Assembly (NCBI GenBank): GCA_020746995.1
Contig: JAGPXD010000005.1
Coordinates: forward strand, 186,001-250,000
DNA from: Plectosphaerella cucumerina
Lineage: Eukaryota; Ascomycota; Sordariomycetes; Glomerellales; Plectosphaerellaceae
DNA length: 64,000 nt
Direction of reading: 5' to 3'
The position numbers and the translations under genes were made by a program. Under the pieces are notes generated by a model that searched no databases, had not been told where the DNA came from, and saw nothing but the letters and a program-made list of their open reading frames with translations. Of this stretch, positions 23,033-32,872 are shown one piece after another (the first letter of the stretch is position 1; every line of letters begins with the position of its first letter).

Positions 23033-23613
23033 ATGGTGTCTCTCCAAGATCTCCTGCCCGAGGGCCAAGGCATCCTGCCCTACTACATGGCTCTGGTTCG
23101 TCCCCTCATGCGCCGCTCGAGCTCGACCTCCAAGCTGACCAGACCGCAACACAGCTCTCCCTCATCTCCATTGGCAACTCTGCCCAAACCTTCGCGACCC
23201 TCCACTTCACGCGCCGCGTCTACAACGGCCTCTTCGTGCCCAACACGACCCTTCCAGCCAAGACGAAGCACATTGACCCCGCCGACTCGACCAAGCGCCT
23301 CGTCCCCGCGACCTCCGCCGCTTCCGCCAGCATCGCCCAGGACCAGGTCACGCCCCTGGCTGCCCGTCTCTTCGGCACATGGACCCTCATCGCGAGCCTC
23401 GTCCGCATTTACGCCGCCTACAACCTGAAGTACGCCCACATGTACGACCTGGCCATCTGGACCTACGTCGTCGCGCTTGGCCACTTCTCCAGCGAGATGT
23501 TCATCTACAAGAGCATGACCTTTGGCAAGCCGCAGGCGGGACCCTTCTTCTTCGCTGGACTTGCGCTCATCTGGATGCCCATGGTCAGGAGCTACTACGT
23601 CCAGCTTCCTTAG
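23033..23613 (+). CDS. ERG28: Ergosterol biosynthesis protein Erg28
   Basis: ER-membrane scaffold that tethers the sterol C-4 demethylation enzymes (Erg25, Erg26, Erg27); 173 aa with about four membrane helices. Exon 1 is 23033-23095 and exon 2 is 23155-23613, joined by a GTTCGT-CAG intron in phase 0; GTTCGT is a weak donor. Recognisable stretches are LLPEGQGILPYYMAL, GNSAQTFATLHFTRRVYNG, LAARLFGTWTLIASLVRIYAAY and GHFSSEMFIYKSM, which match the family closely. The gene converges on the GAL7-type gene with 166 bp between stops. It is a non-enzymatic family, so no catalytic residues are expected. Confidence 0.94.
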
Positions 23614-23779
23614 GCAGCGCGACCCCGCTCGCCTCAAAACCACAGCCTTAAAAAGAGAAAGGGAGACACATGCAACGGCACAAGTGTCCTCGGTATATAC
23701 GCAGCGCTTGGAAATATCATGTCTATGTAGCATTTTGTAGCCTTTTTCAAGAAGATCATTTCGAGTTGCCACTCGTCCA

Positions 23780-25127
23780 TCACGCGAGCGTGTTGCGGTA
23801 CAGCTCGCCGCCGCAGTTACGCAGGCGTGCAGCGGCCTGCTCGGGGGTGATGTCGCGCTGCGGCTCGGCCATGAGCTCGTAGCCGACGAGGAACTTGCGG
23901 ACCGTGGCGGAGCGCAGCAGAGGCGGGTAGAAGTGCATGTGCAGGTAACTGCTCTCGGCCTCTTCCTCGGAGGCATCGAGCGGGGCCTGGTGGATGCCGG
24001 AGCCTGGAGGATGAGTGTCAGCGCATCGCATAGCATGAACAGGGAGGCGCCGTAGGGCTTACTGTAAGGGAAGTGCGTCTCGAACAGGTTGTCGTACCGC
24101 CTGGTGACCTCCTGGATGGCCTCGGCGAAGAAGGTCCTCTCCGCGGCGGTCAGGTCGACGAGGGCCCTGACGTGGCGCTTGGGGATGACCAGAACCTCGA
24201 AAGGCCAGACGGCCCACCAGGGGCAGACAACAAGGAAGCCATCGTTCTGGAAGACGATCCTCTCCTGCTTCTCGAGCTCAACCTTGACGTAGTCGGCCAG
24301 CAGATGCCTGCCGCTGTTCTCGGCGCGGTACTTGGCCAGCGAGGCGAGCTCAGCAGCCGGCTCCTCGGGGGTGCCGGTGGTGGTCCAGATCTGGCCGTGG
24401 GGGTGAGGGTTCGAGCAACCCATGGCAGCGCCCTTGTTCTCAAAGATCTGCATGTAGCGCAGCTGCTTCTTGGGCGCGGCAAGCTTGGCCTCCGCGGGCA
24501 GCGAGGTGAGGTCCAGGGCGGCGGCGGCGGCGGCGAGCGGGCTGGAGGGGGAGAGGTGGGAGGCGTAGGCGGCGGTCCAGACCTCGATGACGGGAACGAT
24601 CTCCTCGGTGGTCATGTCGGCGAGGGTCTTGTGGTGCTCAGAAGAGAAGGTGAGGACGTAGCAGCGGCCGGTGGCGGGCTCGGCGCGGAGGAGGGTGGAG
24701 GCCAGGTCGGAGGTCTCGGAGGGGACATATTCGGCCTGCTCCTCCTTGACGGCGCTGTAGTCGTTGACGAAGATGAAGGTGTTCTTGTAGTCGGGGTTGT
24801 TGTCGCCGCTGGCGCGCGAGTTGCGGGGGCAGAGGTAGCACTTTCAGGTGAGTCCGATCAGCCGAGAGTCTCTCAAGGTCGATGCGATGGACCTACCTTG
24901 GGGTCATAGGCGGGCAGGACTGTCTTGGAGGGCTTCTCCTCCTGGCCTCTGGGCGGTGGTCAGTCCTGGGGACCGAGTCGAGATTGGGGTCGTCGCATCG
25001 CCGCATCACCACCAGGGGTGTCTTACTGCCAGGGGCGCTTGGTCCTGTGAGGTGAGACCAGCATCCAGGAGCCCCTCAGGGGGTTGAATCTCCTGTGAGA
25101 GATGTCATCGAGGATCTGATCGGGCAT
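23780..25127 (-). CDS. GAL7: Galactose-1-phosphate uridylyltransferase (GALT)
   Basis: Leloir-pathway enzyme that exchanges UMP between UDP-glucose and galactose-1-phosphate; 384 aa, cytosolic. Exons 25127-25027, 24948-24897, 24840-24063, 24003-23780, all in phase. The histidine-triad-type active site reads NPHPHGQ; the nucleophilic His is the second one (about residue 199, codon 24399-24397). Other family landmarks: RRFNPLRGSWMLVSPHR, RPWQGQ, CYLCPRN with zinc-type cysteines, FPYSSGIHQAPL and HMHFYPPLLRSATVRKF. Exon 2 is only 52 nt. The start is the Met opening the RRFNPL region, matching the family's usual N-terminus. No other galactose-pathway gene is visible nearby. Confidence 0.95.
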
Positions 25128-26109
25128 TATGTCGGTCACACGGTACGTTGGTGATTTGAATGAGAAGAGGTTCACAACATCGCACTGGGAACTTTGGCTG
25201 TCGCGATCCACGAGGTTTTATTCGGTTTTCTAATGCGTCGAGCGCTGCCCCTCCAACCGGCGCGGGACGGGCATGGCGGGGTATTTTTGCTCCCCCCTCA
25301 GGCTTTGCGCGCGAATCCCGGGCTTTTCTGCGGTCCAGCCCAGTCACAGATAGCTTGTCAAGGCTCTCCGCTTCAAGTCTAGGAGCGCGTTTTAGTTTCG
25401 CGACATTCCGATTTGCCGACCAGACGTCATTTCTGGTGGAGGCGGGAAACCGGCGGAATTCGCGCGAGCTGGGAGTCCGATGGTTTCACCGGCGCCGACT
25501 TCCCCGGCGCCGGTCCATCGGGCTTGGAGTCACTGCCGTATCGCCAGCTGCACCTCAATCAGCTGGCAGGTGTCAGCATGCAATGCGCTGGAACAAAATG
25601 CCTTCAAATCGTCCCCAATGAGGGCAGAAAATATGAGACACGTGCTCTGGCGTACAGGCAGCGGAATTGATCGGGCGAGAAGCAACTCGAGTTGACCTGA
25701 AATCTGCTCCTTGTCTCTGGATGGAACAATAGGCACTACGAATTGCTGAATTAACAATACCTTCCTACTTTCCAATTGTATCTGCAGACGAGTGCGGATT
25801 ATCAGTTGAAGGCGCCTTCCTGTTGTTGCCGCTGATGAGTGCGGACGACTGCGGATGGCAGATGAGTGCGGACAATCTCTGCCTGCCTGAAAAGTTAGAG
25901 ATTGCATTTGAATAAAGCAACAGGCGATTGAATCGCTGCGCAACTAAATCCCAACCTGATCGTCCGCAATACTTTCTTCCGCCAACAAACCAACCCATCT
26001 TCTTGATCTACCACTGACTTCTGCCTATCTTACCCCCATTTACCACCCTGCCCGGAACAGGCCGCCCCTTTATCTCATGTTGTCTCACGACTGAAGATCT
26101 CTGGCGGAC
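25128..26109. other. Divergent intergenic region with short direct repeats
   Basis: It separates the GALT start (minus) from the Ada2 reading frame (plus). About 250-320 bp before the latter are three copies of a 12-mer (listed separately). No gene is supported. Confidence 0.5.
25787..25872 (+). repeat. Three direct copies of GAYGAGTGCGGA
   Basis: Copies at 25787-25798 (GACGAGTGCGGA), 25834-25845 and 25861-25872 (both GATGAGTGCGGA). A partial CTGCGGAT lies between the last two. Spacing is 47 and 27 nt between starts. They may be factor-binding sites or the residue of a small duplication. Confidence 0.7.
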
Positions 26110-28463
26110 ATGGATCCCGCCCGTCGCCCGGGCCTCGGGGTGCCCCCGTCGCACTCCCCCGGCTGTTTACCCAGCGGACCAATCATGGGCCAAGCGCAAG
26201 CGCAGTTCTTCCGATGGCCGGCTTACGGTGGCACGGACCAAGCCCACAGCTTCATCAAGAACGTCAGCTGCCCCGCCAATGGCATCGCGCGGCTCAACGC
26301 GACATCAAATGCTCCACTGGGCACCAGGCAACATCGACACAACGACATCGCGACTTCATCCCTGGTCGCATCGCCGTCGCCATCAACTCCATCGATTCCA
26401 TCGCTCAACCCATATATCCCGCCCTTGTACTACGCAGGCGCACCGTTTGCACCGAACTTCCACCCGCTTGGCACGCCCAACGCCTCCCAGACCGGGACCC
26501 AGCTCCCTCACGGGCTTGCCGACCAGCCCTGGGCCAACCCGGGCTTCTACACATATCCACCACAGTTCGAGGGTGTCGACGGCCGCCTTGCTCCCCCGAA
26601 TGTCTGGTTCCCTTCGACACCTTGCTTCCCGCAGCCGTCTCCTTTCTTCCAGCAGACTCTAGCTCCAGACCCGGGATTCCCCTTTGACTCTGGCCCGCCA
26701 TCTCGACTACCAACCCGGAAGCCAAACCCGAAGGCCAAACCGAAGACAAACTCCCGTCACATCAAGCCAGATCCCGACGAACCTATCGAATCTATCGAGA
26801 TGGGTGTTATACGGAAAAAGACTGCCACCCGTGTCGGCGAGGGTGGCGTCAAATACCACTGTGATGTCTGCTCTGTCGACGTCACATCCACGGTGCGTAA
26901 ACGTTGACATGGCTGCCGCGCGCACGGAGCTGACACACTATCTTCCAGGTTCGCATCAGATGCGCCGACCCTGCGTGCCCGGAATACGATCTTTGCGTCA
27001 ACTGCTTTGCTCAGGGCGAGTCCAACGGCAGCCACAGACCCGAATCACATGCGTACCACGTCATCGAGCAGAACTCATTCCCCATCTTCGACGAGGACTG
27101 GGGTGCCGACGAGGAGCTCCTCCTTCTTGAGGGTGCCGAGACGTACGGGCTGGGATCATGGGCTGACATTGCTGATCACATTGGAGGGTACAGGAACAAG
27201 GACGAAGTACGGGACCACTACCTGAAGGCCTACGTCGAGTCACCACGGTTCCCCTTGCCTAAGAGGTGCAGCCCACATGACAGCGAGCTCGCAAACCAGA
27301 TCTCTCGGGAAGAGTTCCAGGCGAAGAAGAAGAGGAGGATAGAGGAGCGCAAGGAAGCCGCCAAGAATGCGCCGGCACTGCAGCCAAAGACGAAGCCCAC
27401 AGCCTCGGTCCCGTCGTGTCACGAGATCCAAGGGTACATGCCCGGCCGGCTGGAGTTCGAGACGGAGCACGCCAACGAGGCCGAGGAGGCAGTGCAGCTC
27501 ATGCAGTTCGACCCAGGCGATGGCATCAACAGGCACACCGGCGAGCTCGAGCCCGAGATGGAGCTGAAGCTGACAGTCATGGACATCTACAACGCCCGTC
27601 TGACACAACGAGTCGACAGGAAGAAGATCATCTTCGAACACAATCTGCTCGACTACCGCGAGAACACGAAACTGGAGAAGAAACGAAGCAAGGAGGAGCG
27701 CGATCTACTCACCAAGGCCAAGCCGTTTGCGCGGGTCATGAACGGGCCAGACTTTGACGACCTCTGCGTTGGCATTCTCGATGAACTCAACCTGCGGACG
27801 GCCATCGCTCAGCTCCAGGTCTGGCGGCAGATGGGCATCGGCGACCTGCGCAGCGGCGAAAAGTACGAGGCGGACAAAGCCGCGCGCGCGCAGAAGCAGG
27901 TGCACATGGGCTCGATGGACAGGGAGCGCCTCGCCACTGCCCAGCGCAACAAGGCCGCCGCGGCCGTGCCCGATCCCCCAAGCGGCGCCGCCCTTCTCGT
28001 CGCCCCTGAGCTTCCCATCCGGTCAGGACCCCCGACAAACGGGGCCAACGGTGTCAACGGTGTCAACGGCGTCAATGGTGTCAACGGAGACGGCGCGCAG
28101 CTCACCAACGGCCACGGTCATGGAGATGGCGCGGCGAATGGAACTATCGCCGTCGCCACCGGCGTCGTCACCCGCCAGAGGAGCCTGCCCACGCCCATTC
28201 CTGGCATCAACCCGCTGCAGCTCAGCCAGGAGTCTGCCCCTGACCTGCACCTCCTGACACCCGAGGAATCCAAGCTATGCGAGGTCGTGCGTCTGCAGCC
28301 CAAGCCCTACCTGATGATCAAGGAGCAGGTGCTCAAGGAGGCCATCAAGGGCAACGGCGCGCTCAAGAAGAAGCAGGTCCGGGAGATCTGCAGGCTAGAT
28401 TCCCAAAAGGGAGGGCGCATCTTTGACTTCTTCGTCAACGCCGGCTGGATCGGGAGGGCGTGA
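26110..28463 (+). CDS. ADA2: SAGA transcriptional adaptor Ada2
   Basis: Nuclear adaptor of the SAGA histone acetyltransferase module that stimulates Gcn5. Exons 26110-26892 and 26949-28463 join at GTGCGT-CAG in phase 0. The canonical Ada2 N-terminus is the MGVIRKKTATR segment with Met at 26800-26802. It is followed by a ZZ zinc finger (CDVC ... CADPAC ... CVNC), a SANT domain (WGADEELLLLEGAETYGLGSW) and a C-terminal SWIRM domain. From that Met the protein is 535 aa. The same frame is open for another 230 codons upstream to a Met at 26110 and encodes Pro/Ser/Phe-rich low-complexity sequence, giving 765 aa. I list the longer span; the start at 26800 is equally possible. An NGV repeat lies in the linker (28041-28088). 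Confidence 0.92.
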
Positions 28464-28681
28464 TGCCGTTGGGGCAACATATTTTCATGGGATTTGGGGG
28501 CGTTTCAGGGACGGTGGCGTTGCGTAGCATGTTTCGAGAGATGATACCCCGTAAGAGGATGAATACAGCGCATATCTCACGGCGAGGCAACATGTTCACT
28601 GGTTTAGCGTAACTTGATATAAGCAGATATCTTATTTATTATCGAATTGAGTCTTGGTAGCTAGCTACCTAGACGGCGAAT

Positions 28682-29176
28682 CTATTCACGGTCAGCGAAG
28701 TACGCTTCCTCGTTCTCACCTTGGCTGTCAACCGCATCGCCGTCTCGAACCTCCCTATTGTAGGTGTGGCTCTGCAGCTCATCCAAGAACATGCGGATGT
28801 TCTCAATGGCCTCGATGCGGACACCCGGTCCACGCGCCTCCTCGGCGAGGTCCTTGACCATGTGAGCGATGCCCTTGGCCAGGAGGTCCGCGGCGGCGCG
28901 TTCCGCGTGCATGAGGTTGAGCTGGAGGGCCTGGTCACGGTTCAGGTCCTGCTGGGTGCGGAGGTTGTGGCGCTTCTTGGCGAGAAGGGCCTCGAGGACG
29001 AGGCAGCGGGAACGGTACAGGTTCACGTCGTTGACGAGGTGGCCGTTGTCGGTGGAGGAGGCGACGTCGATGGGGGCGACGAAGTCCTGGGCGACGGGGG
29101 AGAGGTTTGAAGTGTCGTCGGGGCTCCAGGCGCTGACGGAGGAGGTGCTCGAGGGTGAAGTTGAGCTGGAATCCAT
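28682..29176 (-). CDS. Small coiled-coil hypothetical protein
   Basis: Single exon, 164 aa, family not recognised. The first 45 residues are Ser/Thr/Pro-rich and likely disordered. Residues about 50-145 are strongly helical with heptad-like Leu/Ala spacing (LVLEALLAKKRHNLRTQQ and AADLLAKGIAHMVKDLAEE). The tail is acidic. No signal peptide or membrane helix is present. It is convergent with Ada2, with 218 bp between stops. The composition and the absence of stops make a real gene likely; the function is unknown. Confidence 0.6.
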   Translation of the reverse strand: MDSSSTSPSSTSSVSAWSPDDTSNLSPVAQDFVAPIDVASSTDNGHLVNDVNLYRSRCLVLEALLAKKRHNLRTQQDLNRDQALQLNLMHAERAAADLLAKGIAHMVKDLAEEARGPGVRIEAIENIRMFLDELQSHTYNREVRDGDAVDSQGENEEAYFADRE

Positions 29177-29665
29177 GATGGAGGTTGAATGGGTTGATAA
29201 GTTGATTGAGGAAGCTGTGGTTTGATGTTGTTGTCGAGACTTACGATGGGGGCATCTGCCGGTACTTTTATAGCATTCAAAGTGAGGAATCCATCCATTT
29301 CACGATGCTGAAACAGTTTGACTGCTTCTAAGGTGTTCTACTCCGTCCCTCGAACAGACATGAAGTTCATTCGAGGACTGAGAAGTAGGGCGATGGTGTT
29401 CCACGTCGGCCATCGTCGTATACAGTACGCTGGTGTTTCTTGGGAGTTAGTGTTCTTTGAAATACCGGGCGTTTCTTCAAACTAAACTAAGGTCAAGGTC
29501 TTTATCGCCGGAAATGTTTGGTTCAATTCTCCTTGTTTCTCACGGCACGGCCCGTCCAGCAGCCGAACAACCAGCCCATTTCTTTGTCCGCCTCCAAGAC
29601 AATGCTGGAAGTTACCATCTGTATCCAGGTCAGTACAAACTCCTCTTCTGTCTGCAGTTGACAAC
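29177..29665. other. Spacer: upstream of the coiled-coil gene, 3' of the ferric reductase
   Basis: Both neighbours are on the minus strand. Nothing beyond leader and 3' flank was recognised. Confidence 0.45.
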
Positions 29666-31558
29666 TTACGAGAAGCCTTCCACATGGAGGTACACCTCGC
29701 CAGACCGACGTTGGGCATTGGCTGCAGCGCCACGGACATCGTGGGCCATGCCTGACGGGCCACATACGATAATGGCGATTGACTCCTCCGCAGATCTTTC
29801 AGTTTCTCCCCTGATCAACTCAGGCAGGATGGGTCGGCCCTGTTTGACATCCATATTCAGGCTTGCTTCCTTCTCGTCGCCCGACTCGCCTCGTTCGCCG
29901 AGGTCAGATGAGCTCTTCTTCCCTGCAGTCACAGTCTCTTGGATGTACTGTGTGTCGTCCGTCTCGTGCCATGTTACTTGGACTACATCTTTCGCTTGCG
30001 GGTATCTTTGACCGAGTCGACGAAGCTCCTCGTTGTACCATTCTTTCGAGAGTCTCCTTCTCGATGCCAGCACAACACGTGCGTTCTTGACGCGGCGTTC
30101 GCCAGAAGCTCGATGGAGGAGGTCTTCGATCAGCCCAAGGATGAAGCCCGCACCTGAGCCTCCGCCGATGAGGAGGACCTTGTCGAACTGGGAAAGATCC
30201 CGCACGGCCAGACCTCCGTAGGCTCCTTCAATGCCTACAGCGACAGAGCATCCCGGGGTTTGCTGAGCCATACTCGCGAGGCGTGCGGTCAGACCCCCAG
30301 CGGGCTGGATGTACAACACCATGTCGGACTTTCCTGTGCCCTCTTCTCCGCCATGGGCAACGGAGCACACGGAGAAGGGGTGGGCCGTCGCGGCATGCAG
30401 GCCCAGGGTGAAGAAACGGATGAAGACGTGCTGTCCTGGCCGCCATTTCCCCTCCCCATCCACCGAAATGGAAATCTTGACCATGCCTCCCGGGAGAGGC
30501 GTCAAGATAGCTCGCTGCTTGAGACCGAAGACGATCAGCCCGCGCACCCAGGCAAAGGCCAAGGGAACAAGGTAGACCCCCGCTGCTGCGATGAAGTAGT
30601 CGACCGACGTCAGGGTGAAGTCGCAGTGCAGGAAGAAGAAAATGACGAAGACGAGAGCCGCAATTAGGTGTGTCGCTTTGAAGAACTCGTAGAAACGGCG
30701 GCGCAAGGGACCATACGAGGCAAAGGTCAGCCAGGCCTGGGAGAGCAGTAGGATGACGCCAGTCCACCAGAAGACGCTGGTGCGCCATTGCTCCTGCAGG
30801 CCGTGCTGGGAGGCGTTGTAGACGACGAATGGGAATGTGTGCACCAAGGCCAGGACGAGCATGGCATAGGCGACCCATTGGTGGTAGACTTGGAGCTTCT
30901 CATGAGGAACACCGGTGAGGGCGGTGATGAGGTTGGCTTTTGCGGCAAGGGCGCTACGAGTGTCAGTGGTGTGTTTGAACAGGGCAAGTAGCAGGTCTCA
31001 CAGGAGGAAGGGGAGCATGGCAAGGGCCATCCAGCCGGAACGAGTAGCGATGGGAGGCGAGTCGCCATATGACTTTGTGGGAGAGTTGGGCCAGTAGTAC
31101 GGCTGTGGTCCGAGCATGAGGCAGAGGAAGACGACGGCGCCGAGGCCGATGAGGATCATGACGCCCAGCGGAGGGGTATTGATGCCCAGTAGGGTGTAAT
31201 TCTTGTAGCAGAGGTAGCGGAACGTCTTTCTCGCTTTGAAGCCAGCAACTTTGCGACTGGCGGGTGTGAGGGTTCGAGAGAGGACATGGATGATGGAGAA
31301 GATGAGGATGGTGGAGAGGAAGAAGATGACGGTTGCGAGGCCATAGACTCGGTCTGCTTGATACCTGGTAGTTGGCGTGTAAGTCGCGGCGGGTCAAGGT
31401 CAAGGAGTTTCTTGGATGTACCAGTATCGCCAGAAGCCCATTCTATAGGCACATTCGTCTGCGTTGAGAGTCTCTGAACACTCGCCCACGCGGGATGAAT
31501 GAAAGGTGATGGGACCCAGCCAGGGAATCCCGCCGGCGGGCATGTCCATGCCGTCCAT
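29666..31558 (-). CDS. Ferric-chelate reductase transmembrane component (FRE family)
   Basis: Plasma-membrane flavocytochrome that passes electrons from NADPH through FAD and two b-hemes to extracellular Fe(III) or Cu(II); 595 aa. Exons 31558-31422, 31364-31002 and 30953-29666 are in phase. The membrane domain includes the bis-heme His pairs (VYHQW and LVHTF; ATHLI and FLHCD). The FAD-binding motif is HPFSV, the NADPH-binding loop is GGGSGAGF, and a C-terminal CGPSG is present. The usual start MDGMDMPAGG has no cleavable signal. The last codons TTC-TCG-TAA overlap a perfect donor-like GTAAGT, so a tiny further exon is conceivable. A GATA-type iron-regulator-like site lies upstream. Confidence 0.93.
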
Positions 31559-31712
31559 GGCAGGTATCTCGAGAGGAGAGGAGCAACTATTAGACGACCT
31601 CGAAAAAAGAGAGATATTGCTGAAGTACGATCTCTTGGGATTCAATTAACGGCCAGCGTGGTGACGGTCGAGCCGGTCAACCACATCTTGGCGCTCCGTC
31701 TTGGCATTCCGG

Positions 31713-31719
31713 CTTTATA
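31713..31719 (-). promoter_or_regulatory. TATA box of the ferric reductase gene
   Basis: TATAAAG on the minus strand, about 155 nt upstream of the start codon at 31558. Confidence 0.45.
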
Positions 31720-31985
31720 GTAGACGCCGGTCCCATCGCCGGCCTCTTCACCGAGACTTGCACGGCTTCCCCATCTGTGCGGCGACGGGCTTCGCTGACT
31801 CGTCGGCGGCCTTTGAGGGGATATGAGCACGTTTCCGGGGACGGTCTGCGGCTGTAGCCGGTGCCGAACAGCCGCGAGACGTACAAGTACTGGCGTCGAC
31901 GGTCTAACTGCAGTGCGTTTAAAAGTGCTCGAGGGAGTCTGAAGGCGAAGAACATGTGAGCTGAGAGCTGAAGCGGTGCTTGCTC

Positions 31986-31994
31986 TTATCGGAT
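31986..31994 (-). promoter_or_regulatory. GATA element resembling the iron-regulator site
   Basis: ATCCGATAA on the minus strand. It matches eight of nine positions of ATCWGATAA, the known binding site of fungal iron-sensing GATA repressors (SreA/SRE/Fep1 family). It lies 428 nt upstream of the ferric reductase start. Function is inferred from the gene it precedes. Confidence 0.4.
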
Positions 31995-32872
31995 TCTTTG
32001 ACGTCAGTCTCTTCAACTGCCGGCGGCCTCGGCTAACCCCGGTTCCTAGATGGCGTGCCCATGACAGGACCCTTGTTGAAGTGGACGCGTGGCAGTGGTC
32101 TGTTCCTGTCTACCGTTGCTCACATGTTGATGCAAGGGGTCCGTCATAACGGGGAGGCCCTACTGCGTACATCGATGGTGGTGAAGGACGAGCTGGGGGA
32201 TGTCCATCGGGCGCCTTGGCTGCTCCATTAACCGTGGCTCATGCAGTGGCTGATGCCTGTGGCTGGTGATATCGCCGATGCACGAGCCCACTCCGGCAAG
32301 CTTACATCGGACGGACTGCCCTCGATGTTCGAGACCGCTGGCCTCGGGTCTGGCCCTGTCTGGCCTGGTCCGGCCCGCTCCGGATGGGAAAATCTCAGGG
32401 TCGCCCTCAGAATCCGACCCTGATGCGCGCAAGCAGGGAAGACGCTTTTGATTCTCCCATGTTCCAACGTCGGTACGAGTGCCGGACGTTTTTGACTGGC
32501 CGGATCTTGTGGTAACGGGCCAGCAAGAACCTGATGGCATTCTCGTTCCACTAAGGTACTGCTAGCAGTTTAGTAGGAGTCCGGGTGTCAGTATGACCTT
32601 GGTAGGCTCCCTCCCGCGTCACCATCTGGAACCTGTCTTCCTACAGTACCTCTGGGCCATTTGCTGGCCCGGGCTGGCGACGAAAGACAACAAACACCTA
32701 CGCTCGAGAACACATCCATCAGAGACCGCGCGCGAACGCATGACGGGTCGCTGCTTCGGCTCATCTGGCGATCGCCGCCGCTGACAGCACCGACATCGAC
32801 ACCGACAGCCAGGGACTCACTCACATCACACGGGCACGTCGCCACCGCAACCCTCCCCCTCTCATCGCGGTC

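Larger units (their letters stand above)
31559..32872. other. Divergent intergenic region, ferric reductase and histidine kinase
   Basis: It contains the reductase promoter, with a TATA-like and a GATA-type site, and the leader of the histidine kinase. No further gene was supported. Confidence 0.5.

Noticed and set aside
23083..24615. 510-codon minus-strand ORF extending the GALT frame into the Erg28 region
   Set aside because: The GALT coding leaves this frame at the intron donor at 24062; the remainder is antisense to Erg28 and only open by composition.
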